A program made the position numbers and the translations under genes. From positions 62,001-126,000 of the forward strand of contig NZ_FOXS01000010.1 of NCBI RefSeq assembly GCF_900115775.1: a stretch of DNA of 64,000 bases. Direction: 5' to 3'. The notes under the pieces are model-generated. The model had not been told where the DNA came from, made no database searches, and saw only the letters and a program-made list of their open reading frames with translations. This document shows positions 8,479 to 15,809 of the stretch, piece by piece. This DNA is from Hymenobacter arizonensis. Its GTDB lineage: Bacteria; Bacteroidota; Bacteroidia; Cytophagales; Hymenobacteraceae. The stretch's first letter is position 1, and each line of letters begins with the position of its first letter.

Positions 8479-8847
8479 ATGGAGCACACCGACGACCCGG
8501 CCCGCGTGCAGGCCTTGCTGCGCCAGCATCAGGGGTGGTCGGCAATGCTTTGGAAATTCCGCCCCGCGCTGCGCCGGCTGGTGCTTCGCGTGTACCGCCT
8601 CGAAGAGGAACGCGAATTGTACGTGCTGTGTGTCGGCTGCCAAACCATCGCCGGCGCCTTTGATTGGAAAGGCGCCCAGCTGTGCCTTACCCACGAAGTG
8701 AACCCGCAAGGGGATGCCCGGTACTGGATTCGAGACGCCGGAGCTGGGTTTGCCTTGAGTTGCGATGGCGGCATCCTCGTGTCGGTAGGCATACCACCGG
8801 GCGAATGGCTGAGCAAGTTTGAGTTTACCAGTGATGCACCCCATTAA
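8479..8847 (+). CDS. cytosolic hypothetical protein
   Basis: A 122-residue protein. The ATG at 8479 lies after a purine-poor leader; a longer GTG-initiated form is possible. An N-terminal helix (DDPARVQALLRQHQGWSAML) is followed by a beta-rich part with LYVLCVGCQTIAGAF and WIRDAGAGFALSCDGG. Size and make-up recall immunity-type proteins, but no family can be named. Confidence 0.6.
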   Translation: MEHTDDPARVQALLRQHQGWSAMLWKFRPALRRLVLRVYRLEEERELYVLCVGCQTIAGAFDWKGAQLCLTHEVNPQGDARYWIRDAGAGFALSCDGGILVSVGIPPGEWLSKFEFTSDAPH

Positions 8848-8849
8848 TC

Positions 8850-8899
8850 CCTTCTTCCACTGAGGGGAGCACGTCTACCTTCGAACCGTTTACTTAGAC
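8850..8899 (+). repeat. array repeat, long form
   Basis: CCCTTCTTCCACTGAGGG, ACGTCTACCTTCGAACCG, then TTTACTTAGAC. Diverged but spacing is kept. Confidence 0.65.
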
Positions 8900-8961
8900 G
8901 AGCTTTCTAAAAGCGGCCTAGGCAAACGGTCGCTTTCAAAACCTTCCCCTCCCGCTCGTAT

Positions 8962-9471
8962 ATGCCCACACCCACTCCTCACGAGGATACCCCGGAAGTT
9001 CTGGCCTTGGCGGAAACCTTTCGCCAAGCGGGAGCCGCAAATCCGGAAACATGGGCCCGTTCGCAGGTGCACGAGGGCATCAATCAGTGGGCCCGGTTCC
9101 ATTTTCTGAAAACGCTCAGCACAGCCTGGCTGCCCGAGAACGCCCTTGATTGGGTAGAAGCCCAAAGGCAGGCGCCTTCCGGGGATGCCCAGCACGCGGG
9201 GGCTCAGTTGCCGAAAGCCGTGCGCGAAATGCGCGCCGTGGGCGTGCGTCCGGAACAGATTCTGGACCTGATTCGGGTCATCCAATTTGAGACGTTGTTC
9301 CACGTGTGCCACACCTTGGATGGCGCGACCGAGGCCACGCCCCCCGTTCAGGGCTGGGCATTGTTTGAAACCGATGCGCAAGGCATGCCGCTGCGCCCCA
9401 TTGAGGCGTTGCATGAGAGCTTGCTGGAGTTCGACCCGTCGGGAAGAGAACTTCGGCCACGTTCCGGATAA
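8962..9471 (+). CDS. cytosolic hypothetical protein
   Basis: A 169-residue, mostly helical, charged protein with no signal. Recognisable blocks are EINQWARFHFLKTL-like near residue 40 and RAVGVRPEQILDLIRVIQFE near 95. No family recognised. It ends 16 bp before the IS3 element, and its stop overlaps the start of the adjoining repeat. Confidence 0.55.
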   Translation: MPTPTPHEDTPEVLALAETFRQAGAANPETWARSQVHEGINQWARFHFLKTLSTAWLPENALDWVEAQRQAPSGDAQHAGAQLPKAVREMRAVGVRPEQILDLIRVIQFETLFHVCHTLDGATEATPPVQGWALFETDAQGMPLRPIEALHESLLEFDPSGRELRPRSG

Positions 9472-9487
9472 GACCGTTTAGGTGAAT
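9470..9487 (+). repeat. array repeat, distal box, abutted by IS3
   Basis: AAGACCGTTTAGGTGAAT. The inverted repeat of the IS3 element begins on its last base. Confidence 0.7.
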
Positions 9488-9537
9488 GAGGTGGTCTAGC
9501 AATGCCGGACAGAAGAAGGACGTATATTTCTTCTGTC

Positions 9538-9840
9538 ATGACCGCAAAAAAGAACGGGGCGTCGCCCGACCAACGGCGTAAATACGACGAGGCGTTTAAG
9601 GCCGAGGCCCTGCGCCTGGCCGGCGAAAGCCGCAGCACGCAGGCGGCCGCGCGGCAACTGGGCATCAGCCCCAAGCTGCTTTACCGCTGGCAGCAGGCGC
9701 AGCTCGTGGCCGAAGTGGGCAGTGAGGAAGTGGCCCGCGACCCGGAAGTGCGCGCGCTGCGCGCCCGCCTCAAACGGGCGGAGCAGGAGCTCGACATTTT
9801 AAAAAAAGCTTTGGTCATCTTCGGCCAGCCGACCCGGTGA
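9538..9840 (+). CDS. IS3 OrfA, helix-turn-helix transposase subunit
   Basis: A 100-residue protein with a helix-turn-helix (YDEAFKAEALRLAGES, then TQAAARQLGISPKLLYRWQQ) and a C-terminal leucine-zipper-like helix (VRALRARLKRAEQELDILKKAL). A run of seven A followed by G at 9801-9808 is a typical slippery site for the -1 frameshift that makes the OrfAB fusion. Its stop overlaps the OrfB start. Confidence 0.9.
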   Translation: MTAKKNGASPDQRRKYDEAFKAEALRLAGESRSTQAAARQLGISPKLLYRWQQAQLVAEVGSEEVARDPEVRALRARLKRAEQELDILKKALVIFGQPTR

Positions 9841-10717
9841 GCACTTATCAGCACATTGCCCAGCGCGCCGCCCACGTGCCCGTGCGCCACCTCTGCCAGG
9901 TGCTGCGCGTGGCGCCGGCCGCGTATTACGCCTGGCAGCGCTACCGGCAGCGGCCGACGGCCGAGTTAGCCTGGCAAGTAGCCGTGCGCGAAGCGTTTGC
10001 GCACCACAGCCAGCGCTACGGCACCCGCCGGCTGCGGGTCGAAGTGCAGGCCCAGGGCCACGCCGTGGGCCGCTGGCGCATCCGCCGGGTGCTCAAAGCC
10101 CACGGCCTGCGCGCGCAACAGCCCCGCTCGTTTGTGCCGCGCACGACCGATTCCGACCCCGCCGTACGGGCTGTGCCCAACCGCTTGCTGGGCCAGCCGG
10201 CCCCCACCGCCCCAACCGGGTGTGGGTGGGCGACATCACGTACTTGCCCCGCCAGGGCGGCGGTTGGCTCTATCTGGCCGTGTGGCTGGACCGTTGTTCG
10301 CGCAAAGTCGTGGGCTGGGACGTGCGCGAGACCATGCCCGAAGACCTGGTCAGCGAGGCCCTGCGCCGCGCTCTGGCCGTGCGCCGTCCCCCGGCCGGGC
10401 TCGTCGTGCATTCCGACCAGGGCAGCCAGTACACGGCCACGCGATTTAAAGGCCTGGTGGCCAAACACGGCGCGCTGCAAAGCATGAGTCGGCGCGGCAA
10501 CTGCTACGACAACGCCCACGCCGAATCGTTTTGGAGTCGCTTCAAGGCCGAGCTACTCGACGGCGGCTCCTTTCCTGGCCTGGCCGAAGCCAAGCTCGAA
10601 ATCAGCCACCACATCGCCTACTACAACGCCGAACGACGCCATTCGGCCCTCGGCTACTGCTCACCCAACCACTTCGAAACCCACCTTCAAACAACGTCCC
10701 AACTCTGTCCGGCTTAG
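9837..10717 (+). pseudogene. IS3 OrfB, DDE transposase, frameshifted
   Basis: The reading frame starts with GTG overlapping the OrfA stop. It has the HTH_21-like part (HHSQRYGTRRLRVEVQAQG, RRVLKAHGLRAQQPR) and then loses frame near 10205-10220, just before the catalytic core. The core continues in another frame: VWVGDITYLPRQGGGWLYL (first Asp), VVHSDQGSQYT (second Asp) and CYDNAHAESFWSRFKAE (Glu), ending YCSPNHFETHL. The break is inside rve, not at the programmed site, so the copy is probably inactive unless it is a sequence error. Confidence 0.8.
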
Positions 10718-10790
10718 CTAGACCACCTCAACCACTAACCCGCCGGCCTGTAGGCCAGGATGGGTGAGTTAAAAACACGTTTTAGTCCCA

Positions 10791-10820
10791 CCTTTCGCTG
10801 AGTGGACCGCTTTCTTGAAT
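10791..10820 (+). repeat. array repeat, short form
   Basis: CCTTTCGCTGAGTGGACCG then CTTTCTTGAAT. It opens the unit to the right of IS3. Confidence 0.65.
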
Positions 10821-10852
10821 CTGCTGGTGCTTCCCCGAACCGCATCGGGCCA

Positions 10853-11293
10853 TCACGTCTTGCCCAGGCGTTGGCCCTGTCGGCGGTAACTCCACGCGGC
10901 CCCGGCAACCGGGGCCACGACATCGAGCAGGAGCAAGGCCCACCCAGCGGACACAAAGCGAAGGCCGAAGGACAACGGAAGGGCCAGGCACCAGGCCGCC
11001 GCGCAGGCCCAGAACATCATCGGCCCCGCTCGAACAGCGGCGCTGGGACGCACGGATTGTAACCCCGCGTACGTCACGTACCCGACGAGCAGGGGCACGA
11101 GCACGAGCCCCGCGACGACGACGACCAGGGTCAACAGTACCCCACCGACTAGAAAAAACCCGGCGTCCCCGACTTCTGACCGCGGGGAAGGAAGTGCGTT
11201 CGAGGGGTCGGCCGCCTGGGCCGTCAAAGCGCCACATGCGGCCATGGCACTGCTGAGCAATAGAGAGAGGCCCACAGGACGGGTACGGGACAT
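10853..11293 (-). CDS. membrane protein with signal peptide
   Basis: A 146-residue protein with an N-terminal signal (residues 7-27, ending AQAA) and three later hydrophobic segments near 45-72, 88-108 and 112-130. There is a short basic C-terminus. Family not recognised. It is encoded opposite to the repeat direction. Confidence 0.6.
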   Translation of the reverse strand: MSRTRPVGLSLLLSSAMAACGALTAQAADPSNALPSPRSEVGDAGFFLVGGVLLTLVVVVAGLVLVPLLVGYVTYAGLQSVRPSAAVRAGPMMFWACAAAWCLALPLSFGLRFVSAGWALLLLDVVAPVAGAAWSYRRQGQRLGKT

Positions 11294-11407
11294 GGACGAA
11301 AGGTAATCGCGGCGCCCGCACCACGACGGTGTGGCCTCCCTTGGCCCGAGCTTAGCAAGCCCGAACGGTGTTACAAATGCTCCTTACAATAAACGGGCTT
11401 AAGTTTA

Positions 11408-11429
11408 GGACACGACCGTTTTCCTGAAC
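11408..11429 (+). repeat. array repeat, distal box
   Basis: GACACGACCGTTTTCCTGAAC. Lies between divergently oriented genes at 10853 and 11504. Confidence 0.8.
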
Positions 11430-11503
11430 CTCAGGCAGCATGCCTTGAAGTAAGCTTCTTGCCCCGAGGCAAACTAGCATCCTCAGCTTTCCCTTCCAGC
11501 CTT

Positions 11504-11977
11504 ATGCGCGTTTTGTTACTCGATGAAATGGCCCCCGTTACGTTTGCCCTGTACGTGGTCGGCGTGGTGGTGGGCGTCCCCCTGTACGGCGCCCTGTTGG
11601 TCTTGCTCCTGGCAAGCCGTCCGACCCGTTTTCGGGCAGGCCTGTTTTTGGCAGGGGTCCTGCTGCTCCTCGGGGTGTACGGGCACGTAACCTTTGTCTT
11701 GCCCGAAATCTATTACGTCGATTTCTTGGCGTTGCCCTTCGTGCTGGGTATGAGCCGGTTGCTGGCCCAAGGGGAGCGGGCTGCCGAGGCCCCGCGGTGG
11801 GCCTTGCTCGGGGCCGGCGCGTTGGCGCTCGCTGGGCTCGGGCTGGGGCAGTGGGGCGGGTTTCACCCCTACCTCTTGCCGTTCTTCTTTCCGGCGGCCT
11901 TCGGGTGCCTCTTGGTTGGCCTCCGGGCGCTCACGCGGCACGTCCGCACCCAGGGGCCAACCGACCGTGGCCGGTGA
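11504..11977 (+). CDS. polytopic membrane protein, unknown function
   Basis: A 157-residue protein with five hydrophobic segments (about 10-32, 44-62, 65-85, 100-118, 122-142). The ATG at 11504 is chosen for its position before the first span. The last five residues (TDRGR) and the stop codon lie inside a 32-bp remnant of the IS1182-related element, so the natural C-terminus may have been replaced. Confidence 0.6.
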   Translation: MRVLLLDEMAPVTFALYVVGVVVGVPLYGALLVLLLASRPTRFRAGLFLAGVLLLLGVYGHVTFVLPEIYYVDFLALPFVLGMSRLLAQGERAAEAPRWALLGAGALALAGLGLGQWGGFHPYLLPFFFPAAFGCLLVGLRALTRHVRTQGPTDRGR

Positions 11978-11998
11978 GGGGACGTCTGCAACAGCCAC
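11967..11998 (+). mobile_element. remnant of IS1182-related short element
   Basis: GTGGCCGG at the left and TCTGCAACAGCCAC at the right, flanked on both sides by GACC. The flanks and right end match the intact short elements at 42368 and 56676, with nearly all the interior deleted. Confidence 0.55.
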
Positions 11999-12014
11999 GA
12001 CCGTTTAATTGAAC
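11999..12014 (+). repeat. array repeat, distal box
   Basis: GACCGTTTAATTGAAC. It follows directly the 32-bp element remnant. Confidence 0.75.
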
Positions 12015-12041
12015 CATTCAGCCAAATGTCTGCTGCATGTC

Positions 12042-12461
12042 TTACCAATCCTTTGTAGTCCGGAAAGGCTTCTTTGGCAGCGGGTCGCGGGCGCTGAATT
12101 CCGCCTCGCTCAACGGGCCTTCGAAGCCGTCGTTTAGTTCTTGCGCCGCCGTGTTGGTTAGGTATTCTGTTTTGTGAATGATGAAGTAGAGCATGGGCCC
12201 GGGCACGGCCTTGGCCTGCGGGGACCAATCGTAGGGATGCGAGCTGCGCAAGCCCCGGGCGACGATGAGGTCGCCGGCCCACTTGGCCTCGTCGCACCCG
12301 CCCGGAATCACGGGCAGCCCCCCGCAGTAGACGTTCGTGTAATCCGTCCGGTCCGTGTAGCCAAACTCGAAGTGCTCGTCGATGCGCTGGTAGTTGGTCG
12401 CATCGCACGCACTCGTGGCCACGAGCAGCGCGCTGAGCAGAGGCCCCTTTAGGGTTCGCAT
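12042..12461 (-). CDS. predicted lipoprotein, unknown function
   Basis: A 139-residue protein. The start at 12461 (MRTLKGP) gives a good signal with lipobox ATSAC near residue 19; an upstream ATG adds six residues. The mature part contains YCGGLPVIPGGCDEAKWAG and two further cysteines. No family recognised. Confidence 0.6.
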   Translation of the reverse strand: MRTLKGPLLSALLVATSACDATNYQRIDEHFEFGYTDRTDYTNVYCGGLPVIPGGCDEAKWAGDLIVARGLRSSHPYDWSPQAKAVPGPMLYFIIHKTEYLTNTAAQELNDGFEGPLSEAEFSARDPLPKKPFRTTKDW

Positions 12462-12510
12462 AAGCCAGGCAGTACACATGGACCAAAAGTACAGTGTTCC
12501 CTCTATTGCT

Positions 12511-12530
12511 TTCCGACCCTTTTCGTGAAC
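12511..12530 (+). repeat. array repeat, distal box
   Basis: TTCCGACCCTTTTCGTGAAC after CTATTGCT, a possible eroded proximal box. Confidence 0.75.
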
Positions 12531-12617
12531 AGGTGCTGCCTGGTTGGTCCAGCATGGACTCCGGCGGGTTACGTTTGGACGCGTGGGGAATCAACCTTGC
12601 CCGCCTATTCGTCACCA

Positions 12618-13289
12618 ATGCCCTTCATGAGTGTGTACAAGCGCCTGCTGACCGGCTTACTGGTCGCCTCCTCTGCGGGCCTACTAGCCTGTACGCCGGC
12701 CCGCCATTACCCAATGGATGCGATTGAATTGTACGTGACGAACTGCACCGCCGACACGCTTCTGGTGAGCGTGCGCTACCGCTCAGACTCAACCTCAGTG
12801 GCCCCGCCAGATGTGCTCCGGCTGCGCCAAGCGCAAACGGCCGATTCGCTGCTTCAGGACTCAACCGCTCAGCGGAACCCTGACCGATTATTCGCATACT
12901 TGGCCTGGCACCGCGGACGCTGGTATTGGGTGCTCAGCTATGCACCGCGCGACCCCACCTGGCGCGACGCGGCCGGAAACCTGCACGCCGCCACAGTGAA
13001 TGACACGACTGGCGAGGTTACCTACAAGGTGCTGCCCGGCGACAAGCTTCAGTTGTCAACGTATTGGTCGTCCTCCCTACCCGATGACACGAACCCTCCC
13101 GAACTCGTGTCCATCGTAAGCCTCCGCCTACGCCAGGGCCAGGCCCGCCGCGCCCTGCCACTGGACCCGGAACACAACGAGTTGTTCCAAGCGCGATTCA
13201 GCTTTTGGCAAGGCTGGTTGGAATGGGGGCCTACGACGTACCGCTACGAACTGCACGTGGGCCCTGACCTCACGCTTAACGACGATTAA
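12618..13289 (+). CDS. predicted lipoprotein, unknown function
   Basis: A 223-residue protein; the ATG at 12618 opens a signal with lipobox LLAC at Cys25. The mature part starts with a beta-rich region (IELYVTNCTADTLLVSVRY) that recalls a small immunoglobulin-like fold. That opening also resembles the minus-strand lipoprotein at 31055 (VYVRNRTGAEVRLSW). Function unknown. Confidence 0.6.
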   Translation: MPFMSVYKRLLTGLLVASSAGLLACTPARHYPMDAIELYVTNCTADTLLVSVRYRSDSTSVAPPDVLRLRQAQTADSLLQDSTAQRNPDRLFAYLAWHRGRWYWVLSYAPRDPTWRDAAGNLHAATVNDTTGEVTYKVLPGDKLQLSTYWSSSLPDDTNPPELVSIVSLRLRQGQARRALPLDPEHNELFQARFSFWQGWLEWGPTTYRYELHVGPDLTLNDD

Positions 13290-13342
13290 CCGGCCTTACG
13301 CGGCTGCGATGCCAAAAAGGTCTGCGCTTACGAACAAATGAA

Positions 13343-13396
13343 TAACGCTCCTTAATTTGAACGGCGTGCGTTTACCTTTCGACGCTTTCCCTAAAT
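13343..13396 (+). repeat. array repeat, long form
   Basis: TAACGCTCCTTAATTTGAAC, GGCGTGCGTTTACC, then CGACGCTTTCCCTAAAT. AACGC can pair with GCGTT across the proximal box. Confidence 0.85.
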
Positions 13397-13401
13397 GCAT
13401 C

Positions 13402-13923
13402 ATGCCACGAAGACTCCCACCGATGGCCGAGCAAGATGACCTGTTATGGGTCCAGCAGCACTGGCAGCAAGCCGGGACCATTGCCCAGCAAACGGCTTCC
13501 GAAGCCGAATTAACTCGCTTTGCCACGGTGCACCAGGTCTAGTTGCCTGCTGAACTAGTCCGCTACTTTACCCTCATCAATGGTACCGGCGCGGAATATG
13601 ATGAGTCTTTCTTCTGCTTTTACGGTCTGGCCGAACTGCAATCCGTGGCCGAGCGGTTTCACGACTACCACGGGAGCCCGAAGTACAGCGACTTGCTCCA
13701 CAGCTGGCCGGACCACGCGCGGTTTTATGTGATAGCCGATTACCTGATTCATACTTTTGCCTATGCCATCTGGCTCGGCGAGGATGCTGCGGGTTCAAAC
13801 CCCGTCTACGTGTTGTATGGGGGAGAATATCGGCTAATAGCGGAGAATTTTACGGCATTTCTTGCGCTCTACAAACGGGATTCGGCGATGTTGTATCTGG
13901 AAGATGAGGAGCCTCCCAAGTGA
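13402..13923 (+). pseudogene. SMI1/KNR4 family protein with in-frame stop
   Basis: Two parts of one frame are separated by a TAG at 13540-13542: an N-terminal helix (DLLWVQQHWQQAG ... ELTRFATVHQ) and then LPAELVRYFTLINGTG, FYGLAELQSVAER and DYLIHTFAYAIWLG. These are the ordered blocks of the SMI1/KNR4 fold, often an immunity protein against contact-dependent toxins. Full-length would be 173 residues. Either the gene is dead, the stop is read through, or the base is an error. Confidence 0.75.
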
Positions 13924-13937
13924 GAAAATATGCTGTT

Positions 13938-13958
13938 TTTTCGACCGTTTTCCTGAAC
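13938..13958 (+). repeat. array repeat, distal box
   Basis: TTTTCGACCGTTTTCCTGAAC, 15 bp after the SMI1/KNR4 stop codon. Confidence 0.8.
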
Positions 13959-14056
13959 AGACTTAGGGCCTTGTGGCGGGCCAAAGCCTCCCGGACTCGC
14001 CCCGGCGGCGGGCGTGGCTGCGTACCTTCACGGGGCGTTTCTCTTTTCGCCGCAGC

Positions 14057-15106
14057 ATGCTTTTCCTGTTCGCCTTCTTGGGCACGGTGACCCTTTATTA
14101 TTACCTGCCGGCCGCCCTTTCCCAGCGCCTGCCCGCTTCCCTGCGGCGGCCGTTGCGGGCGGCGCACCAGGCCAGCGCCGCGCTGGTGCTGGCGGCCGTG
14201 CTGGTGACCTGTGTCTGGTGGAACCTGCGCATTCGCTACCCCGCGCTGTTCGCGCTCGTCGTGGCGGGCAGCGGCCTCGCCGCCGCGCTCCGCGTGCGGC
14301 TGGCGCTGGTTGCCGGCCCGTGGGCGCGGCTCACCCGGTTCCAGGCCGGGCTCACGCCCTGGCTCCTGCCGGGGGTGTTCGTCTGGGGCGCGTACCGGGC
14401 GGCCGGCGTCGCGTATTGGGACGCCACCGTCAGCGTCGAGGTGGCCACGAGCACGGGGTGGTTCAGCGAGGCCACCACCACGTGGGTGACCCTGTCCCAC
14501 GCCCGCGGCCTGCTGTTCGACGAGCGCCTCGGCGACGCGCACGCCACGCCGGCGTACCCGTCCCCTCCCGACCGGTACCCCGCGGATTTTTACCGCGCCG
14601 ACTGGTGGGCCGGCGTCCGCGGCGTGAGCGTCAACGCCGATTCGCTGACGGGCGCGGCGTGGCACCCGTCGGGGTCCTATTCCTTCCGGGTCGTTCCGCC
14701 GGGCCCCGGGCCCGCCCCGCCGGTTGCCCCCGCCGCGTTGCCCCCGCCCGCCGCGGACGAGCACGTCTACACCCACGTGGAACACATGCCCCGGGTGCTC
14801 GAGCGCCCGGGAGACGTGGTCCCCGAACTCTCCCGCGCCCTGGCCGCCGTGCTCGTGTTGCCGCCCACCGCCCGGGAGGGGCGGGTCGCGGTGCGCCTGG
14901 TGGTCGACAAAGCCGGGGAAATCCGGCACGTGCGCATCGTCCACGGGCTGAACGCCCCCACCGATTCCGCCGTGCTGGCCGCGGCCGCGCACCTGCCGCG
15001 CCTCGTCCCGGGGTACCTGAACGGCCACCCCCGAAACGTGGCGCTGACCTTGCCCGACGTCGTGGTGGCCAAGCCCCGGGCCTGGCGGGGGCATGCGACG
15101 TGGTAA
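14057..15106 (+). CDS. membrane protein with C-terminal TonB-C-like domain
   Basis: A 349-residue, very GC-rich gene. Residues 1-125 hold four membrane spans and RRPLRAAHQAS. A soluble part with YWDATVSVEVATSTGW and LSHARGLLFDERLGDAHAT follows. Residues 260-335 resemble the TonB C-terminal domain (VVDKAGEIRHVRIVHGL, AAAHLPRLVPG). The first 220 residues are paralogous to the gene at 33413, which ends before the TonB-like domain. It may have gained or kept the extra domain by cassette recombination. Role unknown. Confidence 0.65.
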   Translation: MLFLFAFLGTVTLYYYLPAALSQRLPASLRRPLRAAHQASAALVLAAVLVTCVWWNLRIRYPALFALVVAGSGLAAALRVRLALVAGPWARLTRFQAGLTPWLLPGVFVWGAYRAAGVAYWDATVSVEVATSTGWFSEATTTWVTLSHARGLLFDERLGDAHATPAYPSPPDRYPADFYRADWWAGVRGVSVNADSLTGAAWHPSGSYSFRVVPPGPGPAPPVAPAALPPPAADEHVYTHVEHMPRVLERPGDVVPELSRALAAVLVLPPTAREGRVAVRLVVDKAGEIRHVRIVHGLNAPTDSAVLAAAAHLPRLVPGYLNGHPRNVALTLPDVVVAKPRAWRGHATW

Positions 15107-15186
15107 GGGCACCTCCTATTTCCCGTCATTGGCAAAAGGCCCTGAACCGACTGGTAGACGGGTTTAGCCGACCGCACCTCTATTTT

Positions 15187-15210
15187 GCGATTCCGACCAT
15201 TTACCTGAAC
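15187..15210 (+). repeat. array repeat, distal box
   Basis: GCGATTCCGACCATTTACCTGAAC. Confidence 0.8.
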
Positions 15211-15237
15211 ATCGGCTTGAAAGCGTTTCCTTGCAGC

Positions 15238-15530
15238 ATGGACAGCATTCGAATCGAAAAATTGGGCGACATCAACCGAACGTACGCGCACTTAGAAGTT
15301 TTTCAAGCGGCGGCAACAAGTCCTTTTCTGAAAATTAGCATCACGGAGGAGAAGACGCTGTGCTTCACCTTGTTTTCGCTCGTCGAGGAAGTGACCCTTA
15401 CCCAGGGCGAATGGGAGCGATCTTGGTCGTCTCGAAGGACTTTATGCCCCAAGTCATTGCCAACGAAGAGGCCTTTGAGCAATGGTCCCGGGAACAAGAG
15501 CCAGAAGATGACGGAAGCAATGGGCAATAA
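15238..15530 (+). pseudogene. small soluble protein, frameshifted
   Basis: Starts at ATG 15238 (MDSIRIEKLGDINRTYAHLE, then FLKISITEEKTLCFTLF) and reads to about 15415. The sensible continuation is in another frame: ILVVSKDFMPQVIANEEAFE and a stop at 15530. The original product would be about 97 residues. It sits alone between two repeats 330 bp apart, so it is a compact single-gene unit. Family not recognised. Confidence 0.5.
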
Positions 15531-15538
15531 GCTCGTCT

Positions 15539-15561
15539 ATTTTCGGACCTTTTGGCTGAAC
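15539..15561 (+). repeat. array repeat, distal box
   Basis: TATTTTCGGACCTTTTGGCTGAAC-like end, ten bases after the preceding broken gene. The next clear copy is 6.3 kb away at 21846, beyond the helicase gene. Confidence 0.75.
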
Positions 15562-15809
15562 ATGAATTATCTCCGAGTAGAAGGGGTAACACGAGCGTAA
15601 GAACAGTAACCCCCGCTAAAGACCCTCATCCAGCGCAAGGCACTAAAAATTAATTGCCTCATCGTGGCAAGGCAGACAGGAATGATTCACTGTTTCCGGG
15701 CATCCGAATGCCCACTTGTGCCACCTAAGGTTAAGGTGCTTTGGCAGTAAGTTGCACCAAATCACACGGACATTACCCTTCTTCTTCGTTAGCATCTTAC
15801 TTCCGCTCT

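Larger units (their letters stand above)
9487..10730 (+). mobile_element. IS3-family insertion sequence
   Basis: Bounded by inverted repeats starting TGAGGTGGTCTAGC and continuing to GCCGGACAG on both ends, 1,244 bp. It carries orfA and orfB in the usual overlap. The left end directly abuts an array repeat. I see no clear target duplication (left flank GGTGAA, right flank ACCACT), so one side may have rearranged. Confidence 0.85.

Noticed and set aside
13850..15112. 420-codon minus-strand frame rich in G, R and H
   Set aside because: Antisense to the membrane/TonB-C-like gene at 14057; its composition is typical of shadow frames in GC-rich DNA.
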